Source of the DNA: Betaproteobacteria bacterium
Lineage (GTDB): Bacteria > Pseudomonadota > Gammaproteobacteria > Burkholderiales > Burkholderiaceae_C
Assembly (NCBI GenBank): GCA_009919175.1
Contig: RGCL01000004.1
Coordinates: 1 to 64,000, forward strand
Length of the DNA: 64,000 nt
Direction: 5' to 3'
Below the pieces are notes generated by a model. The model saw only the letters and a program-made list of their open reading frames with translations, had not been told where the DNA came from and ran no database searches. Below, piece by piece: positions 56,073-64,000 of this stretch; position 1 is the stretch's first letter, and the number at the start of each line of letters is the position of its first letter. Position numbers and translations under genes: made by a program.

Positions 56073-57392
56073 TCAGCTCAGGCCGGTTTGGCTGGCCAGC
56101 ACCTTGTCGATGCGCCGGCCATCCATGTCCATGACTTCAAAACGCCAGTTGGCCCAGGTCACGCTGTGCCCCTCGGTGGGCAAGCGCCCCATAAGGTAGA
56201 GCATCAGGCCCGCCAACGTGTTGTAGTGGCCGCCCTCTTCATCGGGCAAGTCGTCCAGTGCCAGGCGCAGCTTGATCTCCTGCAAGGGCATGAGGCCGTC
56301 GAGCAACCAGGACCCATCCTCGCGTTGCGTCGCCCAGTGGATGGTGTCGTGCGAAGACGGGGTGAGTTCACCCGTGATGGCCTCAAGCAAATCTCCCGGC
56401 GTCACCAGGCCTTGCACCTCACCATATTCATCGACCACACAGGCCAGGCGCCCCAGGCCGTGGCGCTTGACGTTTTGGTGTTGCTCGGCCTCCACCTTGA
56501 GTTTGGTGAGCAAGTCCAGCCCGGTGAGGGTTTCAGGCAAATAGAGCGCGGGCTCGATCAAGTCGGCAATGGGTTCATGGCGCTGGGGATGCTGGATCAG
56601 GGTCGACAGCGCAATGACCCCCAGCACATGGTCCATGGAGCCCTTGGCCACCAAATACCAGGAGTGCAGGGGTTGCTCACGAATCTCGGCCAGCGCCTGC
56701 TCCACGGTGGACTGGCCATCGAGCCAGACCACATCGGCACGCGGGGTCATGAAGGAGGTCAAGGGTCGATCGTCCAGACGAAAGACGTTGCTCACCACCT
56801 GATGTTCCTCGGCCTCGATGGCGCCATGCCCCACGGCCTCGGTGAGGCTCACCGACACGTCTTGCGATGTCATGCGGTGGACTGCGGCGTTGTCCAGCCT
56901 GAGCAACCTCAGGATCCAGGCCGTAGAACCTGCAAGCAAGCGCACAAAGGGTTTGGTGAGCCAGGCCAGGGACAACATGAGGGGGGCAAGCCAGCGGGCC
57001 AGGGTCTCGGGAAACATTTGCCCAATGCGCTTGGGCACCAGCTCGCCAAAGATGATGGTGAAAAAGGTGATGCCCACCACCACCAAGGCGGTGGCCAGCG
57101 GCGAAGCCCAGGCTGGACTCAGACCCAGGGCTTGCAGATCGGCCATGAGCGGACCGCTGAATGCGGCCTCGCCCACGATGCCATTGAGCAGGCCAATCGA
57201 GGTGATGCCCACCTGAACCGTGGAGAGGAACTCGGTGGGCTTGTCCACCAGCTCCAGCGCCTTGCGCGCACCTGGGACCTGATCCTCGGCGAGGCTGAGC
57301 AGGCGGTTGCGGCGCGAAGCGGCCACGGCCATTTCGGACATGGCAAAGACCGCGTTGACCAGGGTCAGAAAAACGATGAGAAGGATGTCCAT
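56073..57392 (-). CDS. CNNM/CBS/CorC-HlyC family membrane protein
   Basis: A 439-residue protein with the modular layout of the hemolysin C/CorC-type membrane family: an N-terminal DUF21 (CNNM) region with about four helices (MDILLIVFLTLVNAVFAMSEMAVAAS...), a tandem CBS pair at about 205-330 (FMTPRADVVWLDG; GLVTPGDLLEAITGE), and a C-terminal CorC/HlyC FAD-like domain. Related proteins are linked to magnesium and cobalt efflux; the older hemolysin name is historical. Divergent from apaH with a 24-base gap. Confidence 0.88.
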   Translation of the reverse strand: MDILLIVFLTLVNAVFAMSEMAVAASRRNRLLSLAEDQVPGARKALELVDKPTEFLSTVQVGITSIGLLNGIVGEAAFSGPLMADLQALGLSPAWASPLATALVVVGITFFTIIFGELVPKRIGQMFPETLARWLAPLMLSLAWLTKPFVRLLAGSTAWILRLLRLDNAAVHRMTSQDVSVSLTEAVGHGAIEAEEHQVVSNVFRLDDRPLTSFMTPRADVVWLDGQSTVEQALAEIREQPLHSWYLVAKGSMDHVLGVIALSTLIQHPQRHEPIADLIEPALYLPETLTGLDLLTKLKVEAEQHQNVKRHGLGRLACVVDEYGEVQGLVTPGDLLEAITGELTPSSHDTIHWATQREDGSWLLDGLMPLQEIKLRLALDDLPDEEGGHYNTLAGLMLYLMGRLPTEGHSVTWANWRFEVMDMDGRRIDKVLASQTGLS

Positions 57393-57416
57393 TCAGTTGG
57401 GGGCGACAATCAATGC

Positions 57417-58250
57417 ATGGCACTGTACTTGATTGGTGATTTGCAGGGTTGTCGGCCCGCCTTTGAGGCCTTGCTCCAAGCTTTGGATTTCTCGCCCAGC
57501 CGCGACCATGCCTATGTGTTGGGCGACCTGGTCAACCGGGGACCTGACAACCTGGGTTTGTTGCGCCGATTGCGTGAGCAGGAGTCGGCCTTTTCCTGTT
57601 TGCTCGGAAATCACGACTTGCATTTGCTGGCTGTGCACCTGGGGCTCAAGTCGCTCAAGCCAGGCGACACCATTGCAGATGTGTTGAATGCCCCCGATGT
57701 GAACGACTTGCTGCATTGGCTGCGGCAACAGCCTCTGGCACGCTGGGCACATGGCGTGCTCATGGTGCACGCGGGCGTGCTGCCGCAATGGGACACGCCG
57801 CTCACCCTGGCCTTGGCCGACGAAGTCTCCCGTGAGCTTCAATCCGAGTCTTGGCCCTGGTTGATTGAACACATGTATGGCAACGAGCCTCGCCAATGGC
57901 GCGATGCCCTCCAGGGCATCGAACGCTGGCGTGTGGTGATCAACGCCCTCACCCGCTTGCGCTTTTGCACCCCCGATGGGGTGATGGACTTTGAGGCCAA
58001 GTCCGGGCTGAACGACGCGCCCAGCGGTCATGCAGCCTGGTTTGACATCGAAGGGCGCCGCACCCAGAACACCCCCATGGCCTTTGGGCATTGGTCCACC
58101 GCGGGTGGGCTCAAACGGCCTAACCTGGTGAATGTGGACACAGGGTGCGTGTGGGGAGGCCTGCTCAGTGCCGTGGAACTGGACCCCGTGCAACCGTCGA
58201 ACTGGTGCGACCCGGCACGCTGGGTGCAGGTCAGCTGTCCGAGTTCTTGA
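57417..58250 (+). CDS. apaH: Bis(5'-nucleosyl)-tetraphosphatase, symmetrical
   Basis: Hydrolyses diadenosine tetraphosphate to two ADP; in E. coli ApaH also removes Np4-type RNA caps. The 277-residue PPP-family phosphatase has the three metal motifs GDLQGC (residues 7-12), GDLVNRGPDNLGLLR and GNHDLHLLAVHLG, and VMVHAG (here LMVHAGVLPQWD). The track's start at 56088 reads through the antisense of the neighbouring gene; ATG 57417 gives the family N-terminus MALYLIGDLQG. Its last 20 bases overlap the convergent rhlE gene. Confidence 0.95.
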   Translation: MALYLIGDLQGCRPAFEALLQALDFSPSRDHAYVLGDLVNRGPDNLGLLRRLREQESAFSCLLGNHDLHLLAVHLGLKSLKPGDTIADVLNAPDVNDLLHWLRQQPLARWAHGVLMVHAGVLPQWDTPLTLALADEVSRELQSESWPWLIEHMYGNEPRQWRDALQGIERWRVVINALTRLRFCTPDGVMDFEAKSGLNDAPSGHAAWFDIEGRRTQNTPMAFGHWSTAGGLKRPNLVNVDTGCVWGGLLSAVELDPVQPSNWCDPARWVQVSCPSS

Positions 58251-59643
58251 AGAGGGCCGCCACCTTGCGCTTGGGGCGGATGTTGCTCGAGCGGGTGGGT
58301 GACGCAGCTGGCTTTTGCGATTCCCAGGTGGGCGTTTCACCCTCGGGCACATCGGCGTTGTAGGGCTGGGTGAAAAACGGATCAAGCGGCTTGGCGGCCG
58401 CAGGCGCTGAGGCAGAACGGGGGCGCGCGGGAGCCGCATTGCTGCGCGAACCGCGATGGGCATCGTCGCGCGAGCCTCGGTGGCCATCGTCGCGGGCGGG
58501 GCGTTGCGGGGCATGCCACGTCTGGAGCTGGGCTTTTTGCTTGGTGAGCTTTTCAATGTCGCCCAACAGTCGGGCATCAGACGGCGTGACAAAACTGAGG
58601 GCCAACCCCGAAGCCCCGGCACGACCCGTGCGGCCAATGCGGTGGACGTAGTCCTCGGCATTGAAAGGCAAATCAAAGTTGAACACGGCGGGCACGTCCT
58701 TGATGTCCAGGCCGCGCGCAGCCACATCGGTGCACACCAGCAATTGCACCTGGCCTTGCTTGAAGGCATCGAGTGCCTTGAGGCGTTCGTCCTGGCTCTT
58801 GTCGCCATGCAAGGCGTTGGTGACAAAACCATCGCGCTCGAGCGCACGCGCAAGGCGGGCGCAACCCAGCTTGCTGTTGCAAAACACAAAGGCCTGGCCA
58901 ATCTCGCGCTCGCGCACCAGATCGCGCAAGGCATAGCGCTTGTCTTCGTCGCTCACCGAGAAGAACTGCTGGTCGACGGTGTTGGCGGTTTCGTTGGGGC
59001 GGGCGACCTCGATGGTCACAGGTTGCTGCAAGTAGCTGCCAGCCAGCCGCTTGATCTCGGGCGAAAAGGTGGCCGAGAAAAGCAGGGTCACGCGCTGCTT
59101 GGGCAAATGGCTCAGGATGCGTTGCAAGTCGGGCAAAAAGCCAATGTCGAGCATGCGGTCGGCTTCGTCGAGCACCACGTACTCGACCTGGTTGAGCACC
59201 ACATTGCGCGCCTCGATGTGATCGAGCAGTCGCCCAGGCGTGGCCACCAGGACTTCCACACCACGCTTGAGGGCGGCAGTTTGAGGCTTCATGTCAATGC
59301 CGCCAAAGACCACGGCGCTGCGCAAGTGGGTGTATTTGGCGAACAGCAAGATTTGCTGAGCCACCTGATCGGCCAGCTCGCGGGTAGGCAACAGCACCAG
59401 GGCGCGCACCGGATGGCGCGCTGGCGAGGTGGAGGTGTTCTCATGCTTGAGCATGCGGTGCAAGAGTGGCAGCGAAAACGCGGCGGTCTTGCCAGTGCCC
59501 GTCTGGGCTGCGCCCATGACATCTCTCCCAGTGAGCACCACAGGGATGGCCTGGGCCTGGATGGGGGTCATGGATTCGAAACCCATCTCGGCCACGGCTT
59601 TGGCCAGAGGAGGGGCAAGGTTCAGTTGACTAAATGCACTCAT
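58231..59643 (-). CDS. rhlE: DEAD-box RNA helicase, RhlE-like
   Basis: ATP-dependent RNA helicase, 470 residues, likely acting in ribosome assembly or RNA decay. The motifs appear in order: Q motif (FESMTPIQAQAIP), AQTGTGKT, PTRELADQ, TPGRLLDH, VLDEADRMLD, LFSATFS, and HRIGRTGRAG, all within about 380 residues. The tail from about 385 is basic and low complexity with a short repeat. ATG 59643 is chosen over 59661. Symbol assigned by resemblance; other RhlE/DeaD paralogues cannot be excluded. Confidence 0.88.
   Translation of the reverse strand: MSAFSQLNLAPPLAKAVAEMGFESMTPIQAQAIPVVLTGRDVMGAAQTGTGKTAAFSLPLLHRMLKHENTSTSPARHPVRALVLLPTRELADQVAQQILLFAKYTHLRSAVVFGGIDMKPQTAALKRGVEVLVATPGRLLDHIEARNVVLNQVEYVVLDEADRMLDIGFLPDLQRILSHLPKQRVTLLFSATFSPEIKRLAGSYLQQPVTIEVARPNETANTVDQQFFSVSDEDKRYALRDLVREREIGQAFVFCNSKLGCARLARALERDGFVTNALHGDKSQDERLKALDAFKQGQVQLLVCTDVAARGLDIKDVPAVFNFDLPFNAEDYVHRIGRTGRAGASGLALSFVTPSDARLLGDIEKLTKQKAQLQTWHAPQRPARDDGHRGSRDDAHRGSRSNAAPARPRSASAPAAAKPLDPFFTQPYNADVPEGETPTWESQKPAASPTRSSNIRPKRKVAALFKNSDS
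58440..58500 (-). repeat. Imperfect repeat in the RhlE-like tail
   Basis: The coding sequence repeats about every 24-27 bases, giving the peptide units RDDGHRGS and RDDAHRGS in the disordered basic tail. Arg/Gly/Ser-rich tails of this kind help DEAD-box proteins hold RNA; repeat number may vary between strains. Confidence 0.5.
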
Positions 59644-59670
59644 TGGTGCGCATTGTCGCACCTGCGGGGC

Positions 59671-60237
59671 TTAGGCCTTGGGCAGGGTCACGCCGACCTG
59701 TCCCTGGTACTTTCCGCCCCGGTCTTTATAACTGGTTTCGCAAACTTCGTCGCTTTCGAAGAACAGGACCTGGGCACAGCCCTCGCCGGCATAAATCTTG
59801 GCGGGCAAGGGGGTGGTGTTGGAAAACTCCAGGGTCACATAACCCTCCCACTCGGGCTCAAAGGGGGTGACGTTGACGATGATGCCGCAGCGGGCATAAG
59901 TGCTTTTGCCCAGGCAGATGGTCAGCACATTGCGCGGGATGCGGAAATACTCGACCGTGCGCGCAAGGGCAAAACTGTTGGGCGGGATGATGCACACATC
60001 GGCGTGGATGTCGACAAAGCTCTTCTCGTCGAAGTTTTTGGGGTCCACTACCGTGCTGTGGATGTTGGTGAAAACCTTGAATTCTGGTGCACAACGGATG
60101 TCGTAACCGTAGCTGCTCGTGCCATAGCTCACGATCTTTTGCCCATCGCGCATGCGGATTTGACCAGGCTCGAAGGGCTCGATCATGCCGTGCTGCTCGG
60201 CCATGCGGCGGATCCAGCGATCACTCTTGATGCTCAT
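59671..60237 (-). CDS. dcd: dCTP deaminase
   Basis: Deaminates dCTP to dUTP, feeding dTTP synthesis. The 188-residue trimeric enzyme shows [15 protein letters not shown] at the start, [13 protein letters not shown], the [51 protein letters not shown] core with the catalytic Glu, and [12 protein letters not shown]. The upstream track start at 60294 is rejected in favour of ATG 60237. Follows the BMP-type binding protein on the same strand. Confidence 0.95.
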   Translation of the reverse strand: MSIKSDRWIRRMAEQHGMIEPFEPGQIRMRDGQKIVSYGTSSYGYDIRCAPEFKVFTNIHSTVVDPKNFDEKSFVDIHADVCIIPPNSFALARTVEYFRIPRNVLTICLGKSTYARCGIIVNVTPFEPEWEGYVTLEFSNTTPLPAKIYAGEGCAQVLFFESDEVCETSYKDRGGKYQGQVGVTLPKA

Positions 60238-60271
60238 GTGCACTCCCTGTGGATGAAGGGCATTGTAGAGA

Positions 60272-61378
60272 TCAGGGCAAAGCCCCTTGAACACCCTGGA
60301 CCAGGTAGTTCATGTTCAGGATGTCGGCATCGGTGGCCGCCTGCCCTTTGGGCACGCGCAGCTTACCCTCGCGGTCGGTCACCGGACCCACAAACACCTG
60401 GCGCTTGCCGCTGGCCATGTCCTTGGACATGGCGTCCACCTTGTGTTGCACGGCCTTGGGCACGCGATGCCCGTAGCTGCCCACGCGGATCATGCCCTCG
60501 CGAAGACCGCCCCACACATTGCCCGAGACCCATTTGCCCTCGAGCACGGCCTTGACGCGTGACACATCGTAAGCGCGCCAGTCGTGCTCCACGGCCAGCA
60601 GTTGGGCATCGGGGGCAATGGCACGCATGTCGGAGTGGTAAGCCACAGCCCAGGCGCCACGCGTCTGGGCTGCCGCCATCACTGCGGTGGATCCCGTATG
60701 GAAAGCCAGCACCTCGGCGCCTTGATCGAGCAGGGTCATGGCGGCATCGCGCTCCCGCGCAGGGTCAAACCAGGCTTGCAGCCAGATCACCTTGACCACC
60801 GCCTGGGGATGGACGGAGCGCATGCCCAGGGTGAACGCGTTGATGCCCTGCAAGACCTCGGGGATGGGGTAGCCCGCCACATAACCAGCCACGCCATTGC
60901 GGCTGACCATGCCTGCGGCCACGCCTGCGAGGTAGCGGCCTTCGTAATAGCGGGCATTGGCGGTGGCCACATTGGCAGCGCGCTTGTAGCCTGTGATGGA
61001 TTCAAAGCGCACATCGGGGAACTCCTGGGCAACCCGCATGACGGGCTCCATGTAGCCAAAGCTGGGCGCAAAAATGAGCTTCACGCCCTCGCGCGCCCAC
61101 TGGCGCATGAGCCGCTCGGCATCCGGTCCTTCGGCCAGGTTCTCGACATAGCGCGTCTTGACGCGGGGCGCTTGCCCAGCCGTGTTCAAGCTCTGTTCAA
61201 TCGCCTGTCGCCCCAACTCATGTTGCCGCACCCAGCCCATGTCGGTGAGCGGAGCGACATAGAGAAAGCCCACCTCCAGTGGCGTTGGCGCAATCGCACT
61301 GGACTGAGCCTGGGCGGTGGTGAAGAAGCTGAGCAGATAACAGACGGCCAGCAACTGGCCTTTGAGGTTTTTGTACAT
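60272..61378 (-). CDS. BMP-family periplasmic binding protein
   Basis: Substrate-binding protein of the basic membrane protein (BMP/PnrA-like) family, 368 residues. A Sec signal ([25 protein letters not shown]) precedes a mature domain starting [23 protein letters not shown] with the GWVRQH ligand-region motif. Some family members bind nucleosides, but the ligand here is unknown. No permease or ATPase lies next to it. ATG 61378 has GAGGAA at six bases and gives the best signal peptide. The tRNA terminator lies just upstream. Confidence 0.85.
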   Translation of the reverse strand: MYKNLKGQLLAVCYLLSFFTTAQAQSSAIAPTPLEVGFLYVAPLTDMGWVRQHELGRQAIEQSLNTAGQAPRVKTRYVENLAEGPDAERLMRQWAREGVKLIFAPSFGYMEPVMRVAQEFPDVRFESITGYKRAANVATANARYYEGRYLAGVAAGMVSRNGVAGYVAGYPIPEVLQGINAFTLGMRSVHPQAVVKVIWLQAWFDPARERDAAMTLLDQGAEVLAFHTGSTAVMAAAQTRGAWAVAYHSDMRAIAPDAQLLAVEHDWRAYDVSRVKAVLEGKWVSGNVWGGLREGMIRVGSYGHRVPKAVQHKVDAMSKDMASGKRQVFVGPVTDREGKLRVPKGQAATDADILNMNYLVQGVQGALP

Positions 61379-61411
61379 GGTGTTCCTCGACATGGCCCCT
61401 TGTGGGGCGGA

Positions 61412-61441
61412 CAAAAAGAAACGCGCCCATTGGCGCGTTTC
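61412..61441 (-). terminator. Rho-independent terminator of the tRNA cluster
   Basis: On the minus strand, a perfect 10-base stem GAAACGCGCC/GGCGCGTTTC with a 4-base loop is followed by TTTTT. It begins five bases after the tRNA-Asp CCA end, and separates the tRNA operon from the BMP-type gene. Confidence 0.93.
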
Positions 61442-61446
61442 TAAAG

Positions 61447-61523
61447 TGGCGGAGTGGACGGGGCTCGAACCCGCGACCCCCGGCGTGACAGGCCGGTATT
61501 CTAACCAACTGAACTACCACTCC
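61447..61523 (-). tRNA. tRNA-Asp(GTC)
   Basis: A 77-base cloverleaf on the minus strand: acceptor GGAGTGG/CCACTCC, D arm GTTCAGTTGGTTAGAAT, anticodon loop CTGTCAC with GTC, T loop TTCGAGC, discriminator G and encoded CCA. All stems pair. Last tRNA of the Ala-Glu-Asp cluster downstream of gltX. Confidence 0.97.
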
Positions 61524-61571
61524 ACGTGGCTTGTGCGTTCACCAAACAGAGTTTGGTCAAGTGCAACAACT

Positions 61572-61640
61572 TGGCGACCCTACGGGGATTCGAACCCCGG
61601 TACTCACCGTGAAAGGGTGATGTCCTAGGCCTCTAGACTT
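61572..61640 (-). pseudogene. tRNA-Glu(TTC) lacking the 5' acceptor strand
   Basis: The D arm (GTCTAGAGGCCTAGGAC), anticodon arm (TCACC/GGTGA around CTTTCAC, anticodon TTC), T arm and 3' acceptor strand TAGGGTC-G-CCA are those of a normal tRNA-Glu. However, its D stem begins only two bases (AA) after the CCA of tRNA-Ala. The expected 5' strand GACCCTA and positions 8-9 are missing, and the bases present there (TCCACCA) pair at only three of seven positions. As written, it cannot fold into a chargeable tRNA. Either a real short deletion or a sequence error. Confidence 0.85.
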
Positions 61641-61716
<76 letters not shown>

Positions 61717-61818
61717 TTTGGGCATCGAGACCGGCATTATAGCCAGCTTTTATTGCCCCCTGACCGACCCACCCTTCACACATCCACAAAGCCCGAGGCG
61801 CCCCGTGTGAAGCCGGCC

Positions 61819-63207
61819 TCAAAGTCCAGCGCGGATGAGCCCCACCACGCGATCGCGATCGCTCAAGGCCAGCACCTGATCCAGCGATGGGGTTTGCGGC
61901 GTGCCCAGCACCAGCACGCGAACGGGCATGGCCAACTGGGGCATCTTGAGTTGATGGGCCTGCAACACGGTCTTGATGCCTGCGGCAATGGCCGCTGCCG
62001 ACCACTCCACGGTTTGCAGGCTCTGGGCGAATTCGGCCAGCGCGGGTTTGACGGCATCGGTCACATGCTGAGCCAGATCGGCGGCGCTGGGCTGCACGGG
62101 GCCTGCCATGCGGTTGAGCCAATCGGCAAGCACACACAAGGTGTCACAGCGGTCTTTGAACAAATCGCAGCGCGCAGCCAGCCGCGCAGGGTCACCGTCC
62201 AGGGCTTGGGGCTCAAGCCAGGGCTTGACCATTTGGGCAAGCGCATCGCCCGTACACGCCTTGAGGTGCTGGGCATTGACCCACTTGAGCTTGGCTTCAT
62301 CAAACTGGGCTGCACTCTTGCCCAGGTGGTCGAGGTCGAACCAGGACAGGAATTGCTCGCGCGAAAAGATTTCGTCGTCACCGTGGCTCCAGCCCAGTCT
62401 GGCCAGGTAATTGACCATGGCATCGGGCAGATAGCCTTCGGTGCAGTACTGAGTGACAGCCTTGGCACCATTGCGCTTGCTCATTTTTTCGCCCTGCTCG
62501 TTGAGCACGGTGGGCAAGTGGGCATAGACCGGATGGGCTCGCCCCAGGGCTTGGAAGATGTGAATCTGCCGGGGGGTGTTGTTGACGTGATCGTCGCCGC
62601 GAATGACATGGGTGATGGCCATGTCGATGTCATCCACCACCACACAAAAGTTGTAGGTGGGTGTGCCGTCCGGGCGGGCGATCACCAAGTCGTCGAGTTC
62701 GGCATTGGCCACTTCGATGCGACCCTTGACCTTGTCGTCCCACACCACACTACCGCCCAGCGGGGTCTTGAAGCGCCAAACGGGTTTGACGCCTTCGGGG
62801 ATGGCGGGCAAGGTCTTGCCCGGCTCAGGCCGCCAGGTACCGTCATAGCGGGGCTTGAGCTTGGCGGCCATTTGCCGCTCGCGCAAGGCATCGAGTTCAG
62901 CCACGCTCATGTAGCAAGGGTAGACCCAGCCTTGCGCGCGCAATTGCTCGAGGACCTCCTTGTAGCGGTCCATGCGCTGCATTTGATAGAAGGGACCTTC
63001 ATCGGGGTTGAGGCCCAGCCACTGCATGCCTTCGAGGATCACGTCCACGGCCTCCTGGCTGGAGCGCTCGACATCGGTGTCTTCGATGCGCAAGATGAAA
63101 ACGCCGTCTTGTGACTTGGCAAATGCCCAGGGGTACAAGGCCGAACGGATGTTGCCCAGGTGGATAAAGCCAGTGGGCGAAGGCGCAAAGCGGGTGCGAA
63201 CGGTCAT
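61819..63207 (-). CDS. gltX: Glutamyl-tRNA synthetase
   Basis: Class I synthetase charging tRNA-Glu. The 462-residue protein has the HIGH-type motif [16 protein letters not shown] near residues 9-24, [13 protein letters not shown], the [13 protein letters not shown] segment, the KMSKS loop [10 protein letters not shown] near 241 and the helical anticodon-binding domain. A gap of 102 bases separates it from tRNA-Ala, and it is probably co-transcribed with metZ (3-base gap). The presence of glnS means a discriminating GluRS is expected. Confidence 0.96.
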   Translation of the reverse strand: MTVRTRFAPSPTGFIHLGNIRSALYPWAFAKSQDGVFILRIEDTDVERSSQEAVDVILEGMQWLGLNPDEGPFYQMQRMDRYKEVLEQLRAQGWVYPCYMSVAELDALRERQMAAKLKPRYDGTWRPEPGKTLPAIPEGVKPVWRFKTPLGGSVVWDDKVKGRIEVANAELDDLVIARPDGTPTYNFCVVVDDIDMAITHVIRGDDHVNNTPRQIHIFQALGRAHPVYAHLPTVLNEQGEKMSKRNGAKAVTQYCTEGYLPDAMVNYLARLGWSHGDDEIFSREQFLSWFDLDHLGKSAAQFDEAKLKWVNAQHLKACTGDALAQMVKPWLEPQALDGDPARLAARCDLFKDRCDTLCVLADWLNRMAGPVQPSAADLAQHVTDAVKPALAEFAQSLQTVEWSAAAIAAGIKTVLQAHQLKMPQLAMPVRVLVLGTPQTPSLDQVLALSDRDRVVGLIRAGL

Positions 63208-63210
63208 GAT

Positions 63211-64000
63211 TTATGCCAAGGAATCCAGGCCAATCGACAAATCGGCCTTGAGGTCATCGAGGTGCTCCAGGCCAACTGCCACACGGATGAGGCCTTGACC
63301 AATGCCTGCAGCTTGACGCTGCGCTTCGGTGAGTCGGCCATGCGAGGTGCTCGCCGGATGGGTGATGATGGTTTTCACATCGCCCAGGTTGGCGGTGACC
63401 GACATGAGTCGGGTGGAGTCGATCACATGGAAGGCATTGCGCCTGAGCTCAGGGCCTTTGACATCAAAGGACAGCACCGCCCCACCCAGACCCGATTGCT
63501 GGCGCATGGCCAATGCGTGCTGCGGGTGGCTGGCAAGCCCGGGGTAATGCACACGACTGACCTGGGGGTGATCTTGCAGCCACTGCGCCAGCTCCAGTGC
63601 CTGCTGCGATTGCGCTTTCATGCGAATGCCCAAGGTCTCCATGCCCTTGAGCACCACCCAGGCGTTAAAGGGCGACAGGCTCATGCCTGCGCTGCGCATC
63701 ACTGGCACAAACGTGTTGCGCACCAGTTCCTCGGAAGCGCACAAGGCACCGGCCACCACGCGGCCCTGGCCGTCGAGGTACTTGGTGCCTGAATGGATGA
63801 TGATGTCAGCCCCCAAGCGTGCAGGCTGTTGCAGGGCTGGCGTACAAAAACAGTTGTCCACAGCCAGCAAGGCACCCGCTGCGTGGGCAATGTCAGCCAA
63901 GGCGGCAATGTCACACACCTCGGTGAGCGGATTGGTGGGCGTTTCGGCAAACAGCAACCGCGTCTGGGGCTTGACGGCGGCGCGCCAGGCCTGCACATCG
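63211..64000 (-). CDS. metZ: O-succinylhomoserine sulfhydrylase-like PLP enzyme, C-terminal part
   Basis: Cys/Met-metabolism PLP family. About 263 residues of the C-terminal part are present; the N-terminus lies beyond the window. Seen are FAETPTNPLTEVCDI, AVDNCFCTPALQQPARLGADIIIHSGTKYLDGQGR with the PLP Lys in HSGTKY, and the C-terminal THPASTSHGRLTEAQRQAAGI with GLIRVAVGLEHLDDLKADL. The motifs fit MetZ (direct sulfhydrylation of O-succinylhomoserine to homocysteine), though cystathionine gamma-synthase-like relatives share many of them. Three bases before gltX. Confidence 0.87.
   Translation of the reverse strand, partial: DVQAWRAAVKPQTRLLFAETPTNPLTEVCDIAALADIAHAAGALLAVDNCFCTPALQQPARLGADIIIHSGTKYLDGQGRVVAGALCASEELVRNTFVPVMRSAGMSLSPFNAWVVLKGMETLGIRMKAQSQQALELAQWLQDHPQVSRVHYPGLASHPQHALAMRQQSGLGGAVLSFDVKGPELRRNAFHVIDSTRLMSVTANLGDVKTIITHPASTSHGRLTEAQRQAAGIGQGLIRVAVGLEHLDDLKADLSIGLDSLA

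Overview
The window is gene-dense bacterial chromosome with high GC. Gene order and protein features point to a betaproteobacterium of the order Burkholderiales, most likely a Comamonadaceae-like organism. The support is the tpiA-secG-tRNA-Leu-nuoA..N run, pepN next to fbp, gltX next to a tRNA cluster, a short-type CysE, and several Liv-type transporter and acyl-CoA genes. This placement is inference from context; no database search was possible. There are no insertion sequences, prophage genes or CRISPR arrays, and no gene-free stretch longer than 300 bases.

Layout. 0-10 kb: a partial darP, then mog and mtnN overlapping by ATGA; cysE and trmJ on the minus strand; suhB-mutS; uppP divergent from glnS; a 98-residue unknown; a DUF1178 gene. 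10-31 kb: one long minus-strand run, read from high to low coordinates, of tsaD, an aminotransferase, rpsO, pnp, tpiA, secG, tRNA-Leu(GAG) and the complete 14-gene complex I operon nuoA-N. 31-36 kb: prfB with its programmed +1 frameshift, pepN, fbp, tRNA-Thr(CGT), and a YggU-family gene.

36.5-54.8 kb is the accessory part. A plus-strand block encodes an LCAD-type acyl-CoA dehydrogenase, a thiolase, a PaaG-like crotonase, a complete Liv-type ABC importer (livHMGF), an acyl-CoA ligase and a periplasmic binding protein, closed by a clear terminator. Facing it is a minus-strand block: a crotonase, then an operon of a PECR-like SDR, biotin-dependent acyl-CoA carboxylase beta chain, acyl-CoA dehydrogenase, carboxylase alpha chain and an AidB-like flavoprotein. 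This second block resembles the acyclic-terpene-utilisation (Atu) or leucine-utilisation (Liu) carboxylase pathways but has no HMG-CoA lyase. A consensus-like sigma70 promoter with a palindrome over its -10 box precedes the SDR. Together the blocks could take up, activate and oxidise a branched or unsaturated carboxylic acid; the substrate is unknown.

55-64 kb: hemE; a CBS/CorC-type membrane protein divergent from apaH; an RhlE-like helicase; dcd; a BMP-type binding protein; a tRNA-Asp/Glu/Ala cluster with its terminator; gltX; and the C-terminal part of metZ. The tRNA-Glu gene lacks the whole 5' strand of its acceptor stem and is joined almost directly to the CCA end of tRNA-Ala. This is the most unexpected feature of the window.
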